Shown in pieces: positions 7,977-17,677 of a stretch of 53,473 nucleotides of DNA. This DNA comes from Clostridia bacterium (GTDB taxonomy: Bacteria; Bacillota; Clostridia; Oscillospirales; CAG-272), in contig JAFVTI010000012.1 of the NCBI GenBank assembly GCA_017503325.1, positions 1-53,473 of the forward strand, written 5' to 3'. The notes below the pieces were generated by a model. The model saw only the letters and a list, made by a program, of their open reading frames with translations, was not told the origin of the DNA and made no database searches. How positions within the stretch are numbered: position 1 is the stretch's first letter; each line of letters opens with the position of its first letter. The position numbers and the translations under genes were made by a program.

Positions 7977-9485
7977 ATGAACATCCATACCCTTATCCGT
8001 GCCCTTGTGGATTACGCCATCGACTGCGAGCTGGCTTGCCGCGAGGACGAGTCTTATATGATCAATTCGCTGCTGACCACGCTGGGATTGACCGAGTACG
8101 TCGAGCCCGAAGAGAAGGTAACAGGCCTGCCGCTTGACCGGATTCTTGGCCAGATGTGCGACTATGCATACGAGCAGGGCTTGATCGAATCCAATACCGT
8201 GGTGTACCGCGACCTTTACGACACCGCGCTGATGAACGCCGTGACCCCCAGACCCGGTGAGGTCATCCGCACCTTCCGCACGCTGTATAAGAACGATCCC
8301 GAGGCTGCGACCGACTATTTCTATAAGCTCAGCCGCGACTGCAACTATATCCGCACCGACCGCATTGCCAAGAACCTTTGCTGGCAGTACGAGGGTAAAT
8401 ACGGCACGTTGGATATCACTGTCAATCTCTCCAAGCCCGAAAAGGACCCCAAGGCGATTGCCGCAGCGCGTCTGCTGCCGCCCTCGGGCTATCCCAAGTG
8501 CGCTTTGTGCCATGAAAATGAGGGCTATGCGGGCACGGTCAGCCGCGCCGCGCGTCAGACTCTGCGTCAGATCCCCATCACCATGGCAGGGCAGGCGTGG
8601 TATCTGCAGTATTCTCCCTACGTGTACTATAACGAGCATTGCATTGCGCTCTCAGCCGAGCACAAACCCATGAAGATCGACCGCGCCATGTTTGAAAAGC
8701 TGTTGGACTTCGTGGAGATCTTCCCGCACTACTTCATCGGCTCGAATGCCGATCTGCCCATCGTGGGCGGCTCGATCCTCTCGCATGACCACATGCAGGG
8801 CGGCCACTACACCTTTGCTATGGCACGCGTGGGCAAGGAAAGCGACCTTTCGTTCCGCGGCTTTGAGGATGTTCAGGCAGAGCTTTTGCACTGGCCCTTG
8901 ACCACCATCCGCCTGCGCAGCACGGGCAAGGCACGCCTGGTTGCGCTGGCCGACAAGATTCTGACTGCTTGGCGCAGCTATACCGATGCGGACGCCATGA
9001 TCTTTGCCGAGACAGAGGGCAAGCCGCATAACACCATCACGCCCATCGCGCGTATGGCGCAGGACGGCAAGAGATACGAGCTGGATCTGGTGCTGCGTAA
9101 CAATCTGACTACCGACGAGCATCCCCTGGGACTTTACCATCCCCACGAGGAAAAGCATCATATCAAGAAGGAAAATATCGGCCTGATCGAGGTCATGGGC
9201 TTGGCAGTTCTTCCCGCAAGACTCTCTTCAGAGATGGAGCTGCTCAAGACCGCCATTCTGAACGGCACCGACCCCGCAAGCGTGCCCGAGCTGGAAAAGC
9301 ACGCTGCATGGGCAGAGGAGCTGAAAAAGCAATACACCTTTACCGAGCAGAATACTGCCGACATCCTGCGCCGCGAGATCGGCCGCGTGTTTGAGGCGGT
9401 GCTGGAGGACGCGGGCGTTTACCGTTGCACGCCCGAGGGCAGAGCAGCGTTTGCGCGCTTTATTGACGTGGTCAACGCGCAGTAA
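7977..9485 (+). CDS. galT: UDP-glucose--hexose-1-phosphate uridylyltransferase (class II GalT)
   Basis: This Leloir-pathway enzyme exchanges UMP between UDP-glucose and galactose-1-phosphate in the cytoplasm. The 502 residues match the Firmicutes class II form (about 490-510 residues) rather than the shorter E. coli type. Diagnostic segments are YPKCALCHENEGYAG near 167-181, WYLQYSPYVYYNEHC near 205-219, and IVGGSILSHDHMQGGHY near 262-278, which carries the HxHxxH-like nucleotidyl-transfer histidines. ATG 7977 follows GGGAG by 6 bases and a consensus promoter. It fits with the GH2 beta-galactosidase encoded at 48-51 kb, although the two genes are far apart. The next gene begins 12 bp later. 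Confidence 0.95.
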   Translation: MNIHTLIRALVDYAIDCELACREDESYMINSLLTTLGLTEYVEPEEKVTGLPLDRILGQMCDYAYEQGLIESNTVVYRDLYDTALMNAVTPRPGEVIRTFRTLYKNDPEAATDYFYKLSRDCNYIRTDRIAKNLCWQYEGKYGTLDITVNLSKPEKDPKAIAAARLLPPSGYPKCALCHENEGYAGTVSRAARQTLRQIPITMAGQAWYLQYSPYVYYNEHCIALSAEHKPMKIDRAMFEKLLDFVEIFPHYFIGSNADLPIVGGSILSHDHMQGGHYTFAMARVGKESDLSFRGFEDVQAELLHWPLTTIRLRSTGKARLVALADKILTAWRSYTDADAMIFAETEGKPHNTITPIARMAQDGKRYELDLVLRNNLTTDEHPLGLYHPHEEKHHIKKENIGLIEVMGLAVLPARLSSEMELLKTAILNGTDPASVPELEKHAAWAEELKKQYTFTEQNTADILRREIGRVFEAVLEDAGVYRCTPEGRAAFARFIDVVNAQ

Positions 9486-9496
9486 GAGGCTCTTGC

Positions 9497-11275
9497 ATGA
9501 AAAAGCTTTTTGAAATTGCAGCACTTTTGCTGGTCGCCTCTTGTGCGTTGACTGCTTGCAGCGTTGCACAGGACGGCAAAAACGGCAAAAGCGCGTATGA
9601 GATCGCTGTGGAGCACGGCTTTGTGGGCGACGAGCAGGCCTGGTTGGACAGCCTGCGCGGGCAAGATGGTGCGGATGGCGCAGTTGGTTCGCAGGGGGCA
9701 CCCGGCAAAGACGGCACCGACGGAAAAGACGGCGTGAATGGCCAAGATGGCGCAGATGGCGCACCCGGCGCAGATGGTGCACCCGGTGCACCCGGAGCGC
9801 CCGGTCAGGACGGAAAAGACGGACTTGACGGCAAGAGTGCTTACGAGATTGCCGTGCAGTACGGCTACCAGGGCACCGAGCAGGAATGGGCCGCGCAATT
9901 TTCGGACAAGATCGTGCAGGATCGCATCGTCAGCGCGTTTATCGATGACAATTATCACCTGATCTTAGTCAAGGCAGATGGCTCGCACGTGGATGCGGGC
10001 TACGTTGGCACGGTGGTCACCCCGGGTGGCTCGACCGTGCTTGGCAAGGACGCGGACGGATATCTGATCGTGGATGAATGGGTCAGCACGACCGGTAATC
10101 TCAACCTGAGATCTACTCCCGAGGTCAAATCCGACTGGAGCAACGTGGTGACCACGCTCAAGGCGGGGGAGAGCATTGCGCGCGTGGGCATTGACGAGCA
10201 GAGCGGCTGGAGCAAGGTGCTCTGGCAAGGACAGGTGTGTTACGCCTCGACCAAATATCTGAACGTGCAGACGCAGACCGAGAGCATCAAGGCCAACGTG
10301 GCGGATCGCTACGTGTTGACCGTGGGCGAGCAAGCCCGGTTTTACAGCAGCCAGCTGACCTGCACCTTGCCTGTGGGCGCGCAGGTGTCGTACAGCTTTT
10401 CGGGCAGCGGCGAGTGCGTCATGACCGACGAGGGCTTTGCTATTACCCCAAGCGTAGCGGGTACGTATACGCTGACGGTCACAGTCGGACAGACCATCGA
10501 CGGCAAATACAGCATCGCATATCAGAAAACAGCGCAGATCGTGGCAGTTGACAAGCAGGAATTGACGCTTAGCGGCGTGGTGATCGGTGACAGTCGCATT
10601 GGCGACGGCACCATCGTAAACACACTCAAGCAGACCTTTGGGGACTCCCTCTCGCTGCTTGGCACAAGACAGAGCGGACAGGGCGTGCCGCACGAGGGAC
10701 GCGGCGCGTGGAGTACCACCAATTATCTGACCTCTGCGAGCGCATTTGGCGTCGAAAACGCATTTTATAACCCCGAAAACGCGCAGATCGAGCCGCATAC
10801 CGGCAAGACGCACTACTTTGATTTTGCATACTATCTGGCGCAAAACGGCTACCAAGCTCCCGATTTCGCGGTCATTTGCCTTGGCGCAAACGACGTGTAT
10901 TCCGAGGAGTCGGTGTACTTTGTGGAGGCCATGATCGCGTCCATCAAGGCGGCCACGGACGGCAAAACCCGCGTGCTTGTGCTGACCGAATACGTAAGCC
11001 CCGAGAGCGGCTATGAGCTGAGCACCAAGGGCACCAATATCGCGCAAAAGCGCGCAAATCAGTTCGCATATTTTGATCTGCAGACCGCCGTGCTTGCGGG
11101 CAGGGAAGACGAGGGCGTTTATTTGGTGAATAATTACGCCGCTGTCAACGATACCGAGCATTGGCAGAGAAATGCTGACGGATATATCATCGACGCCGTG
11201 CACCTGAGTGCAAAGGGCTACGTCGCAGAGACCCGAGTGATTGAAGCGTATTTGTATGAGGTGTTTGGAGAATAA
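9497..11275 (+). CDS. Surface lipoprotein: collagen-like repeats, SH3-like domain, SGNH hydrolase
   Basis: The 592-residue precursor begins with a lipoprotein signal (LTAC, lipidated Cys21). A Gly-X-Y collagen-like tract spans about 55-112 and is framed by two copies of a GKSAYEIAV...G..G.E..W motif (about 30-50 and 112-131). A bacterial SH3-like domain follows (NLNLRSTPE...GWSKVLWQG...YASTKYL, about 197-255), then an Ig-like stretch and a C-terminal SGNH/GDSL esterase. The esterase has block I GDSR (Ser near 363), block III LGAND (near 460) and block V DAVHLS (near 565). It is probably a cell-surface esterase that deacylates a glycan, held out on a collagen stalk. Co-transcription with galT is possible because the gap is only 11 bp. 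The substrate is unknown. Confidence 0.88.
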   Translation: MKKLFEIAALLLVASCALTACSVAQDGKNGKSAYEIAVEHGFVGDEQAWLDSLRGQDGADGAVGSQGAPGKDGTDGKDGVNGQDGADGAPGADGAPGAPGAPGQDGKDGLDGKSAYEIAVQYGYQGTEQEWAAQFSDKIVQDRIVSAFIDDNYHLILVKADGSHVDAGYVGTVVTPGGSTVLGKDADGYLIVDEWVSTTGNLNLRSTPEVKSDWSNVVTTLKAGESIARVGIDEQSGWSKVLWQGQVCYASTKYLNVQTQTESIKANVADRYVLTVGEQARFYSSQLTCTLPVGAQVSYSFSGSGECVMTDEGFAITPSVAGTYTLTVTVGQTIDGKYSIAYQKTAQIVAVDKQELTLSGVVIGDSRIGDGTIVNTLKQTFGDSLSLLGTRQSGQGVPHEGRGAWSTTNYLTSASAFGVENAFYNPENAQIEPHTGKTHYFDFAYYLAQNGYQAPDFAVICLGANDVYSEESVYFVEAMIASIKAATDGKTRVLVLTEYVSPESGYELSTKGTNIAQKRANQFAYFDLQTAVLAGREDEGVYLVNNYAAVNDTEHWQRNADGYIIDAVHLSAKGYVAETRVIEAYLYEVFGE

Positions 11276-11280
11276 AACAA

Positions 11281-11317
11281 AACAGGGCTGAACCAAAAGG
11301 TTCAGCCCTGTTTTTCG
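11281..11317 (+). terminator. Terminator of the galT-lipoprotein unit
   Basis: A 14-bp GC-rich stem (AACAGGGCTGAACC with its complement) and AAAA loop end in TTTTT. Its 3' half also contains the stop codon of the converging minus-strand gene, so it may work in both directions. Confidence 0.88.
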
Positions 11318-11556
11318 TCCGGAAAGGCAGATTGCAGAAGCTGCTCGTATTCCTCCTCGGTAACTTCTCCGCTCAAAAACAGCAGCTTTGAGAAAACCAC
11401 GCGGTTATCCGAGGCATTTTGCGGATTGTGCTGCTCCATGAGCTCAAGAAGGAGCTCGTAGTGGTGCTTGCCCGCCAAACCCGATTCAATCCACAGCTTG
11501 CATTTTTGCTCGTTTGTAAAGCCCTCCGGGTAAATCGGATTGTAAAAATGATTCAT
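11302..11556 (-). CDS. Small hypothetical protein at the edge of the mobile element
   Basis: The 84-residue acidic, helix-rich protein begins MNHFYNPIYPEGFTNEQK and ends FPDEKQG. I do not recognise the family. ATG 11556 was chosen because GGAGG lies 11 bases upstream; the in-frame ATG at 11571 has no ribosome site. The stop lies within the terminator shared with the preceding unit. It sits between that terminator and the serine-recombinase gene, so it may be a passenger of the mobile element or a flanking host gene. Confidence 0.6.
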   Translation of the reverse strand: MNHFYNPIYPEGFTNEQKCKLWIESGLAGKHHYELLLELMEQHNPQNASDNRVVFSKLLFLSGEVTEEEYEQLLQSAFPDEKQG

Positions 11557-11625
11557 TAGCCCTTCCTCCAAATAAAAAAGTGCGCCAACCGAAGTCGACG
11601 CCCCATAAGGAAGTTTTGTATGTAG

Positions 11626-11659
11626 GAGGTATTGTGACCGATTTTGGTCACAATACCTC
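11626..11659. terminator. Hairpin just beyond the recombinase stop
   Basis: A perfect 14-bp stem (GAGGTATTGTGACC with its complement) and 6-nt loop lies 9 bp past the recombinase stop. No good U-tract follows on the minus strand, so it may be an end structure of the element rather than a simple terminator. Confidence 0.55.
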
Positions 11660-11667
11660 TTGCTGTT

Positions 11668-13365
<1,698 letters not shown>

Positions 13366-13380
13366 TTATCGCTTGTCTTT

Positions 13381-13409
13381 ATTATATCATATTTTTGAAA
13401 AGATTTCAA
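13381..13409 (-). promoter_or_regulatory. Recombinase promoter
   Basis: On the minus strand, TTGAAA (13404-13409), 17-bp spacer, TATAAT (13381-13386), 46 bp before TTG 13335. Confidence 0.72.
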
Positions 13410-13435
13410 CACTTTACAACGATAAAGTCTGCATT

Positions 13436-13708
13436 TCATTGTGAACTTTTTTCCTCCTTCATTCTTCGCATAATTTTCTGAAACAGATTTTCGGGAGCAT
13501 CGGGATTGAAATGTCCGACCACCTCGTAGGTTGTATGACCTTCCTCTGCTGTGAAATCGAACGTGGAAGCAGGGGTGTCATATTGTATCGAGATTGGTTT
13601 TCTCCCCGTTTCAACGATAGGTAGAGTAGGCAATATTGGATTTTCTTCCCACTCTTTTTGAAGCTCCGCTAATCTTTTTTCTAAATACTTTTCCTTTTCT
13701 TGTGTCAT
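13436..13708 (-). CDS. TnpW-like transposon protein
   Basis: The 90-residue protein opens with a basic/acidic helix and ends in a domain HTTYEVVGHFNPDAPENLF...RRMKEE. That ending resembles the TnpW family encoded by Clostridia mobilizable elements; the biochemical role of TnpW is unknown to me. ATG 13708 overlaps the stop of the preceding 97-residue gene by four bases (ATGA), so translation is coupled. It ends about 100 bp before the recombinase start, with the recombinase promoter between. The family call is by remembered pattern. Confidence 0.7.
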   Translation of the reverse strand: MTQEKEKYLEKRLAELQKEWEENPILPTLPIVETGRKPISIQYDTPASTFDFTAEEGHTTYEVVGHFNPDAPENLFQKIMRRMKEEKSSQ

Positions 13709-13998
13709 CCAATGTCCTCCTTGTTATTGATATCGTTCATCTTGGCTCTTGCCATTGCCTTGCGTTCCTCTGTGTACGGCTCGGTGATACGAATTGAGAG
13801 CCTCGCCTTATCAATTTCGAAGGAAAGGTATCCAAGCTCGTCATCGTCGGTTAGCCTGCAAAGTGTCGGAAACTTTTCGGCAAAAGCGAGTAGCCGTTTC
13901 TTCAATGCGGTGTTGTGTGTCCGTATCACGACGGGTGCGGGTGTTTCATCAAAATAGATTTCGGTTGTCTTTTCGTTCTTTTTCTTATTTGTTATCAT
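13705..13998 (-). CDS. Conserved small protein of mobilizable elements, unknown function
   Basis: The 97-residue protein begins MITNKKKNEKTTEIYFDE and has VVIRTHNTALKKRLLAFAEK in the centre and KARLSIRITEPYTEERK near the end. I recall similar short proteins beside relaxase and recombinase genes in Clostridia elements but cannot name a function. ATG 13998 has a strong AGGAGG site about 5 bases upstream. It is coupled to the TnpW-like gene by a four-base overlap. Upstream of it lies the hairpin array, which separates it from the relaxase. Confidence 0.7.
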   Translation of the reverse strand: MITNKKKNEKTTEIYFDETPAPVVIRTHNTALKKRLLAFAEKFPTLCRLTDDDELGYLSFEIDKARLSIRITEPYTEERKAMARAKMNDINNKEDIG

Positions 13999-14030
13999 AA
14001 GTCCTCCTAAATTAGGTTTGTTTTTGAAGT

Positions 14031-14529
14031 AAGGCGTTTTTCGGACAAAAAGGCACGGTCAAGAGCGTGGAAAAATGCGGATTTTCCAATAGAAAACGCC
14101 TTGGTGGTGTGGGATACGTTTTGAGGTATCAGAAATGGAAAAATGCCGTTTTTCTTCGATCAAGACCGTAAAACCGCTTTCGCGGGCGGTAGCAAATTTG
14201 TACGGTCAAGACCGTTTGCTTAAATGATCCAAGTATGGTGGACACGCGGTGTCCATCCTAAAATCAAAGGTTCAAAATGAGCCTTTGATCTCATGTTTTC
14301 AAGTGGTCAAAATGACCACTTGAAGCGCCGCATCCAACGTGTCAAAATGACCCTTTGCTCCTTTGTGATCAAGTGTTCGTTTTGAGCACTTGATTTCATC
14401 GGGCAGTTTCCACCCGATGATCGTTTGGGGAACCAATGGGTCAAAATGACCCATTGGTTTTGGGGTGGGTCTTTGCGACCCAGCCCACATTACTTCTGAA
14501 ATCAAGTTAGCAATTTGATAACTTGATTT
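14031..14529. repeat. Array of hairpins with a shared GTCAAAATGAC-type core
   Basis: No supportable gene lies here. At least nine dyads succeed one another: 14172-14190 (ACCGC/GCGGT), 14202-14215 (ACGGT/ACCGT), 14239-14255 (TGGACAC/GTGTCCA), 14263-14289, 14299-14323, 14341-14351, 14368-14394, 14396-14420, 14431-14459, 14466-14482 and 14499-14529. Those at 14263, 14299, 14341 and 14431 share the centre TCA-AAA-TGA (preceded by G in three of them, by T in 14263), while their arms differ in sequence but remain complementary. The longest, 14431-14459, has a perfect 13-bp stem with an AAA loop. An outer pair, 14031-14040 with 14093-14102, frames the left end. The last hairpin begins one base beyond the relaxase stop. 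Confidence 0.88.
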
Positions 14530-15879
14530 TTATCTGCCCTCGCGTCCGTCCTTTTTCTGGGCGGATTTCTGCTTTTCTTGCTCCAATAGCTGCGGGAACT
14601 CAATCAGCATTACAGTTCTCTCAACCGATGCGCTTCGGTCATAGACGTCTTTGCACATCGCAAACTCCTTACGAAGAGTTTTTATCTTGTCAGAGATAGC
14701 AAATATATCATCGCGTATCGGTTGCACTTGTTTGGGATCCTTCATCCAACGAATTTTGTTCCAAAGGGCTCGACGTTCCTTACACAAGGCTTTGATTTGC
14801 GTATCGACCTTCAGAGCGTGCTGAATAAGATCGTCCTTCGTTTCAAGTCCGTACTTGCCGAGAAACTTGGCTTGCTCAGAGTACATACGGGCGCGACGAA
14901 TGTCATCCTTGATGGCGGCATAGGCTTCGGGATTTTTAGGGATAACCTTCGGTATCGCACCGAGCAAGTAGAGATAGTGAAGATATAGGACGCGTAATCC
15001 CGTCGGCTTCTCCTGCAAGGTTGGCTTGTAATACTGTATCGGTATCCATTGCATATCCCTTGCGTTATTTTTTATCCTTGCTTCAATATCCGCTTCGGTG
15101 TATCCCGCGCCGAGCTTGTCCAAGCGAAAGAACTTGTTAGAGCCATACGGCTTGATGCGTAGATATTGACCTCTACGTTCAAAGGTATATCCGAGTGTTC
15201 GCATACGATTGTAAAAGTATTTGATGATATACTCGTAGTTGGCAACCGCATCAATGTCCGCGCGAATCTGATCGCGTATGGTTGGAATGCCTTTCTTCTC
15301 GGCGTGAACCTCTGCTATATGCTTAGCTCCTTGTTGCTTCGGTTTCTCGATGACCGATAGACCATACTCCCTACAAAGTCTGTCCGAGGTGTCGCGCATC
15401 AGCTTGTAGGTTGCCTTGCAGTCGTGATACCTCTTACCCGAAAAACCTGTTGCTGATAGACAGAAGTGATTGTGTACGTGTCCGCGATCTATATGGGTGG
15501 CGACCACAACGGGAAAGTCCTCGCCCCATAGCTCGTTGGCAAGCTGAACACCAATGGCGTGGGCGACGTCGGGAGTGACCTCGCCGGGCTTGAAGGATTG
15601 GTAGCCGTGGTAGGCTTGAATGTCATCCTTGGCCGTGTCCTCCAAGAGTGTTAGCATCACCTCGTTCGCGTTCTCGGGTGTGCAGTTAATTCCCGTGACA
15701 AATTTCTTTTCTTCCGTGGCGAAATGTTCGGGTGGTAGTCCAAGCATCTCGGCGGCAAGTCGTTCCGCTTCGTCAACATTTTTGTTCTCCAATTCCATCG
15801 TTGTTTTGTTCTTGTTCGCCACGTAGGCGAGCAGCTTGCTGACGTGTGCGCTTACGTCCCAAATTTTAGTTGTTGCCAA
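14530..15879 (-). CDS. Relaxase / mobilisation nuclease
   Basis: This DNA-strand transferase nicks the element's oriT and pilots single-stranded DNA during mobilization. The 449 residues fit the Relaxase/Mobilization-nuclease (MobP/MobQ-like) fold. A likely catalytic Tyr is near residue 19 (KLLAYVAN). The metal-binding motif III is HIDRGHVHNHF at about 129-139. A basic, helical C-terminal half ends in KQKSAQKKDGREGR. The start is TTG 15879 with AGGAG about 9 bases upstream, within the end of mobC, and the two reading frames overlap by 14 bp. Translation is therefore probably coupled to MobC. Confidence 0.93.
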   Translation of the reverse strand: MATTKIWDVSAHVSKLLAYVANKNKTTMELENKNVDEAERLAAEMLGLPPEHFATEEKKFVTGINCTPENANEVMLTLLEDTAKDDIQAYHGYQSFKPGEVTPDVAHAIGVQLANELWGEDFPVVVATHIDRGHVHNHFCLSATGFSGKRYHDCKATYKLMRDTSDRLCREYGLSVIEKPKQQGAKHIAEVHAEKKGIPTIRDQIRADIDAVANYEYIIKYFYNRMRTLGYTFERRGQYLRIKPYGSNKFFRLDKLGAGYTEADIEARIKNNARDMQWIPIQYYKPTLQEKPTGLRVLYLHYLYLLGAIPKVIPKNPEAYAAIKDDIRRARMYSEQAKFLGKYGLETKDDLIQHALKVDTQIKALCKERRALWNKIRWMKDPKQVQPIRDDIFAISDKIKTLRKEFAMCKDVYDRSASVERTVMLIEFPQLLEQEKQKSAQKKDGREGR

Positions 15880-16237
15880 ATACCTTCACTCCTTTCTTCG
15901 CATACTCTTGTTGGATTGCTCCAAGCACCTTCATCACCTCGTCAGCGGTGCGTTTGTATTCAAGCTCATCCACAAATCCAAGCGAGTGCGCCTTCGCTGC
16001 GATCTGATTCATACTTACACCTAAACGCCTTAGCTCACGAGTAAATTCTTTCACCTCCACCGAGGGCGGTTCAATGGGAGCGATCCATTGAATGACGAGG
16101 CGGAGATACTTGCTCTTGTCACGCCCGAAGGTCGCCGCGTTTTCACACAGCTTCTTGTATTCCTCGTCGTTCAAATAGAACTTAACGAGGTTTTTGCGCT
16201 TGCGCCCGCCGGTTTCTTTAACTTGCTTTTCTTCCAT
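15866..16237 (-). CDS. MobC-like mobilization protein
   Basis: This small DNA-binding relaxosome accessory helps the relaxase open oriT. The 123 residues start with a basic RKRKNLVKFYLNDEEYKKL segment of ribbon-helix-helix type. The C-terminal helices (EFTRELRRLGVSMNQIAAKAH, then VLGAIQQEYAKKG) match the usual MobC tail. ATG 16237 has GGAGGAG about 7 bases upstream; a longer in-frame opening at 16333 lacks a ribosome site and would cover the oriT-like motif. It is the first gene of the mobilization operon. Confidence 0.87.
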   Translation of the reverse strand: MEEKQVKETGGRKRKNLVKFYLNDEEYKKLCENAATFGRDKSKYLRLVIQWIAPIEPPSVEVKEFTRELRRLGVSMNQIAAKAHSLGFVDELEYKRTADEVMKVLGAIQQEYAKKGVKVFGNN

Positions 16238-16280
16238 TTGAATTCTCCTCCTTGATTTTTTCAAAATTCGGTTGCAGCTT

Positions 16281-16320
16281 TCTAAGTACGGGGGTCTGGG
16301 GTTCTCCCCACCTTTCGCAT
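16281..16320. other. Candidate oriT upstream of mobC
   Basis: The sequence TCTAAGTACGGGGGTC is followed by a small GC hairpin (TGGGG-ttct-CCCCA, 16297-16310), 60-75 bp upstream of mobC. A hairpin beside a short conserved nick region just before MobC is the usual oriT placement in such elements. The exact nick site cannot be read from this sequence alone. Confidence 0.5.
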
Positions 16321-16494
16321 TTTGTGTCCACAAATGCAGTGCTTGTCAAGAAAATTGACGGACTACAAGTCCGTGATAAAATAGAGGTAATCCCTCGCAT
16401 CCGACTCGCCGTTTTACCTTCCGAGAAAGCATCCAAAGTGGCTTTGACAAAACAAAAAAGACCCGTACTTACACACACGGATCACGGGAAACAC

Positions 16495-16526
16495 CAAAAA
16501 GCGAACGGCGCACGTTCGCTAAAAAA
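16495..16526 (-). terminator. Likely terminator of the NRPS operon
   Basis: A perfect 8-bp stem (AGCGAACG with CGTTCGCT, loop GCGCA) is followed on the minus strand by a T-run. It is the first such structure downstream of the PPTase gene. Confidence 0.6.
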
Positions 16527-16807
16527 TGTCCCGCGCCTATGTATAAGTACGAGTCTGTAAGCTCGTTTCGATAAGAGAATGCAAGTGCATTCAATGCCAG
16601 TTTAGTGGCTGATGGCGACGGATTTCTTGTGAAATAGATTACTGATCAGCGGCTAATGATGCCGCGCGTTCTGTCTTGTTTGCCAAGCGGCACGAGGTTC
16701 GTTCTCCACCGCAAGTATTCACGCGAAATATATTATTCAGTTGTATAGAACTCAATTTGGGCGGCAATACTAAAAATGGGGACGTATGCCTATGTGAAAA
16801 TTGAGTA
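16527..16807. other. Spacer between NRPS operon and mobilization genes
   Basis: I see no gene, no strong palindrome and no clear promoter. If the mobilizable element ends before the NRPS operon, its right end should lie here. Confidence 0.4.
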
Positions 16808-17431
16808 TTACATTATATCACAATCAAACGAGTTTGTCAATAGGTTTTGCGAAAATATTTTTGAATCTCGATCAGAAGCAATGCTTAACACAAGTTTTTT
16901 GCTTTTAAACATGTTAGTGTGTACAGCATACTTACTTACATCAATCTCCGCAAATGGCAACGACAAGCCCATTCCCTCATACTTGGAGATTGCTTCTTTC
17001 GCCGTCCAAAGTTTGATGAATTCCACATTCTTATTCGAGCTTTGCCCAAGCATTTTAAGCTCGTCTGCTGTGCAAACTCTCCGCGCCACGTCGGGATTAT
17101 ACGGCACGATGCTTTCCACGTCGATACCGATATTGTGATCAGATACGGCGCAGGCAACGGCATCGTTACAATGGCTCAAACTGAAATAGATGGGCAGATT
17201 CGGCAACGAGGGTTTCCCGAACTCGTTATACACAAATTCTGGAATCTCGGTAATACCGTATTCCTCACGCAGAGCGCGCTGCAATAGCACGAAAGCCAAG
17301 ACCGAACGCTTGCGGTCATCGAGCTTTTTGTATTGCAATGCCTTTTCTCTGCGCCATATGGGGAGTGAGGACAAATGCTTCTCGTACAATTCGTTCGTGT
17401 ATTGATCCAAACGATCAAATATGTAAACCAT
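16808..17431 (-). CDS. Sfp-type 4'-phosphopantetheinyl transferase
   Basis: It transfers phosphopantetheine from CoA to Ser of carrier proteins, here presumably the NRPS T domain and the free ACP of this operon. The 207 residues show the Sfp-family pattern: YFSLSHCNDAVACAVS near 80-95, the Mg-binding GIDVESI near 100-106, and the KLWTAKEAISKYEGMGL helix near 140-156. It is somewhat shorter than classic Sfp (about 225). ATG 17431 lies 5 bp after the ACP stop, so it is the last gene of the operon. A dedicated PPTase makes the cluster self-sufficient after transfer. Confidence 0.9.
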   Translation of the reverse strand: MVYIFDRLDQYTNELYEKHLSSLPIWRREKALQYKKLDDRKRSVLAFVLLQRALREEYGITEIPEFVYNEFGKPSLPNLPIYFSLSHCNDAVACAVSDHNIGIDVESIVPYNPDVARRVCTADELKMLGQSSNKNVEFIKLWTAKEAISKYEGMGLSLPFAEIDVSKYAVHTNMFKSKKLVLSIASDRDSKIFSQNLLTNSFDCDIM

Positions 17432-17436
17432 GCGGA

Positions 17437-17667
17437 TTATTCTTCCATCGCTGCCTCGATAAACTTCACGATATCGTCCACGGTTTTCATGAGCTTGATC
17501 TTTCTGTCGGGGACTTCGATGTCAAACTCGTCCTCGAATTTACCGACGAGGCTGACCACGTCGTAGGAGGTGAAGCCGAGGTCGTTGACAAGGTGGCTGT
17601 CGACGTGAATGGTGTCTGCAGGGATGTCCTGATATTCGCTGATGATGGAAATCACTTTATTTAACAT
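17437..17667 (-). CDS. Free-standing acyl carrier protein
   Basis: The 76-residue acidic ACP has the attachment motif LGFTSYDVVSL, with the modified Ser near residue 34 replacing the usual DSL context, followed by FEDEFDIEVPD and a C-terminal helix VDDIVKFIEAAMEE. It probably carries the acyl chain activated by the neighbouring ligase and presents it to the NRPS condensation domain. The gene sits 10 bp after the ligase gene and 5 bp before the PPTase gene. It is a dedicated ACP rather than the fatty-acid-synthase copy, judging only from its operon. Confidence 0.9.
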   Translation of the reverse strand: MLNKVISIISEYQDIPADTIHVDSHLVNDLGFTSYDVVSLVGKFEDEFDIEVPDRKIKLMKTVDDIVKFIEAAMEE

Positions 17668-17677
17668 GGTTTTGTCC

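Noticed and set aside
14299..14505. 68-codon minus-strand frame in the hairpin array (contains two GHFD segments)
   Set aside because: The repeated residues come from the shared TCAAAATGA hairpin cores, and there is no ribosome site. I treat the region as non-coding.
14160..14530. CRISPR array
   Set aside because: The repeated units are individual hairpins with differing arms and irregular spacing; no constant repeats, uniform spacers or cas genes are present.
16252..16560. 102-codon plus-strand frame upstream of mobC
   Set aside because: It covers the oriT-like motif and a terminator hairpin, lacks a ribosome site and shows no family pattern.
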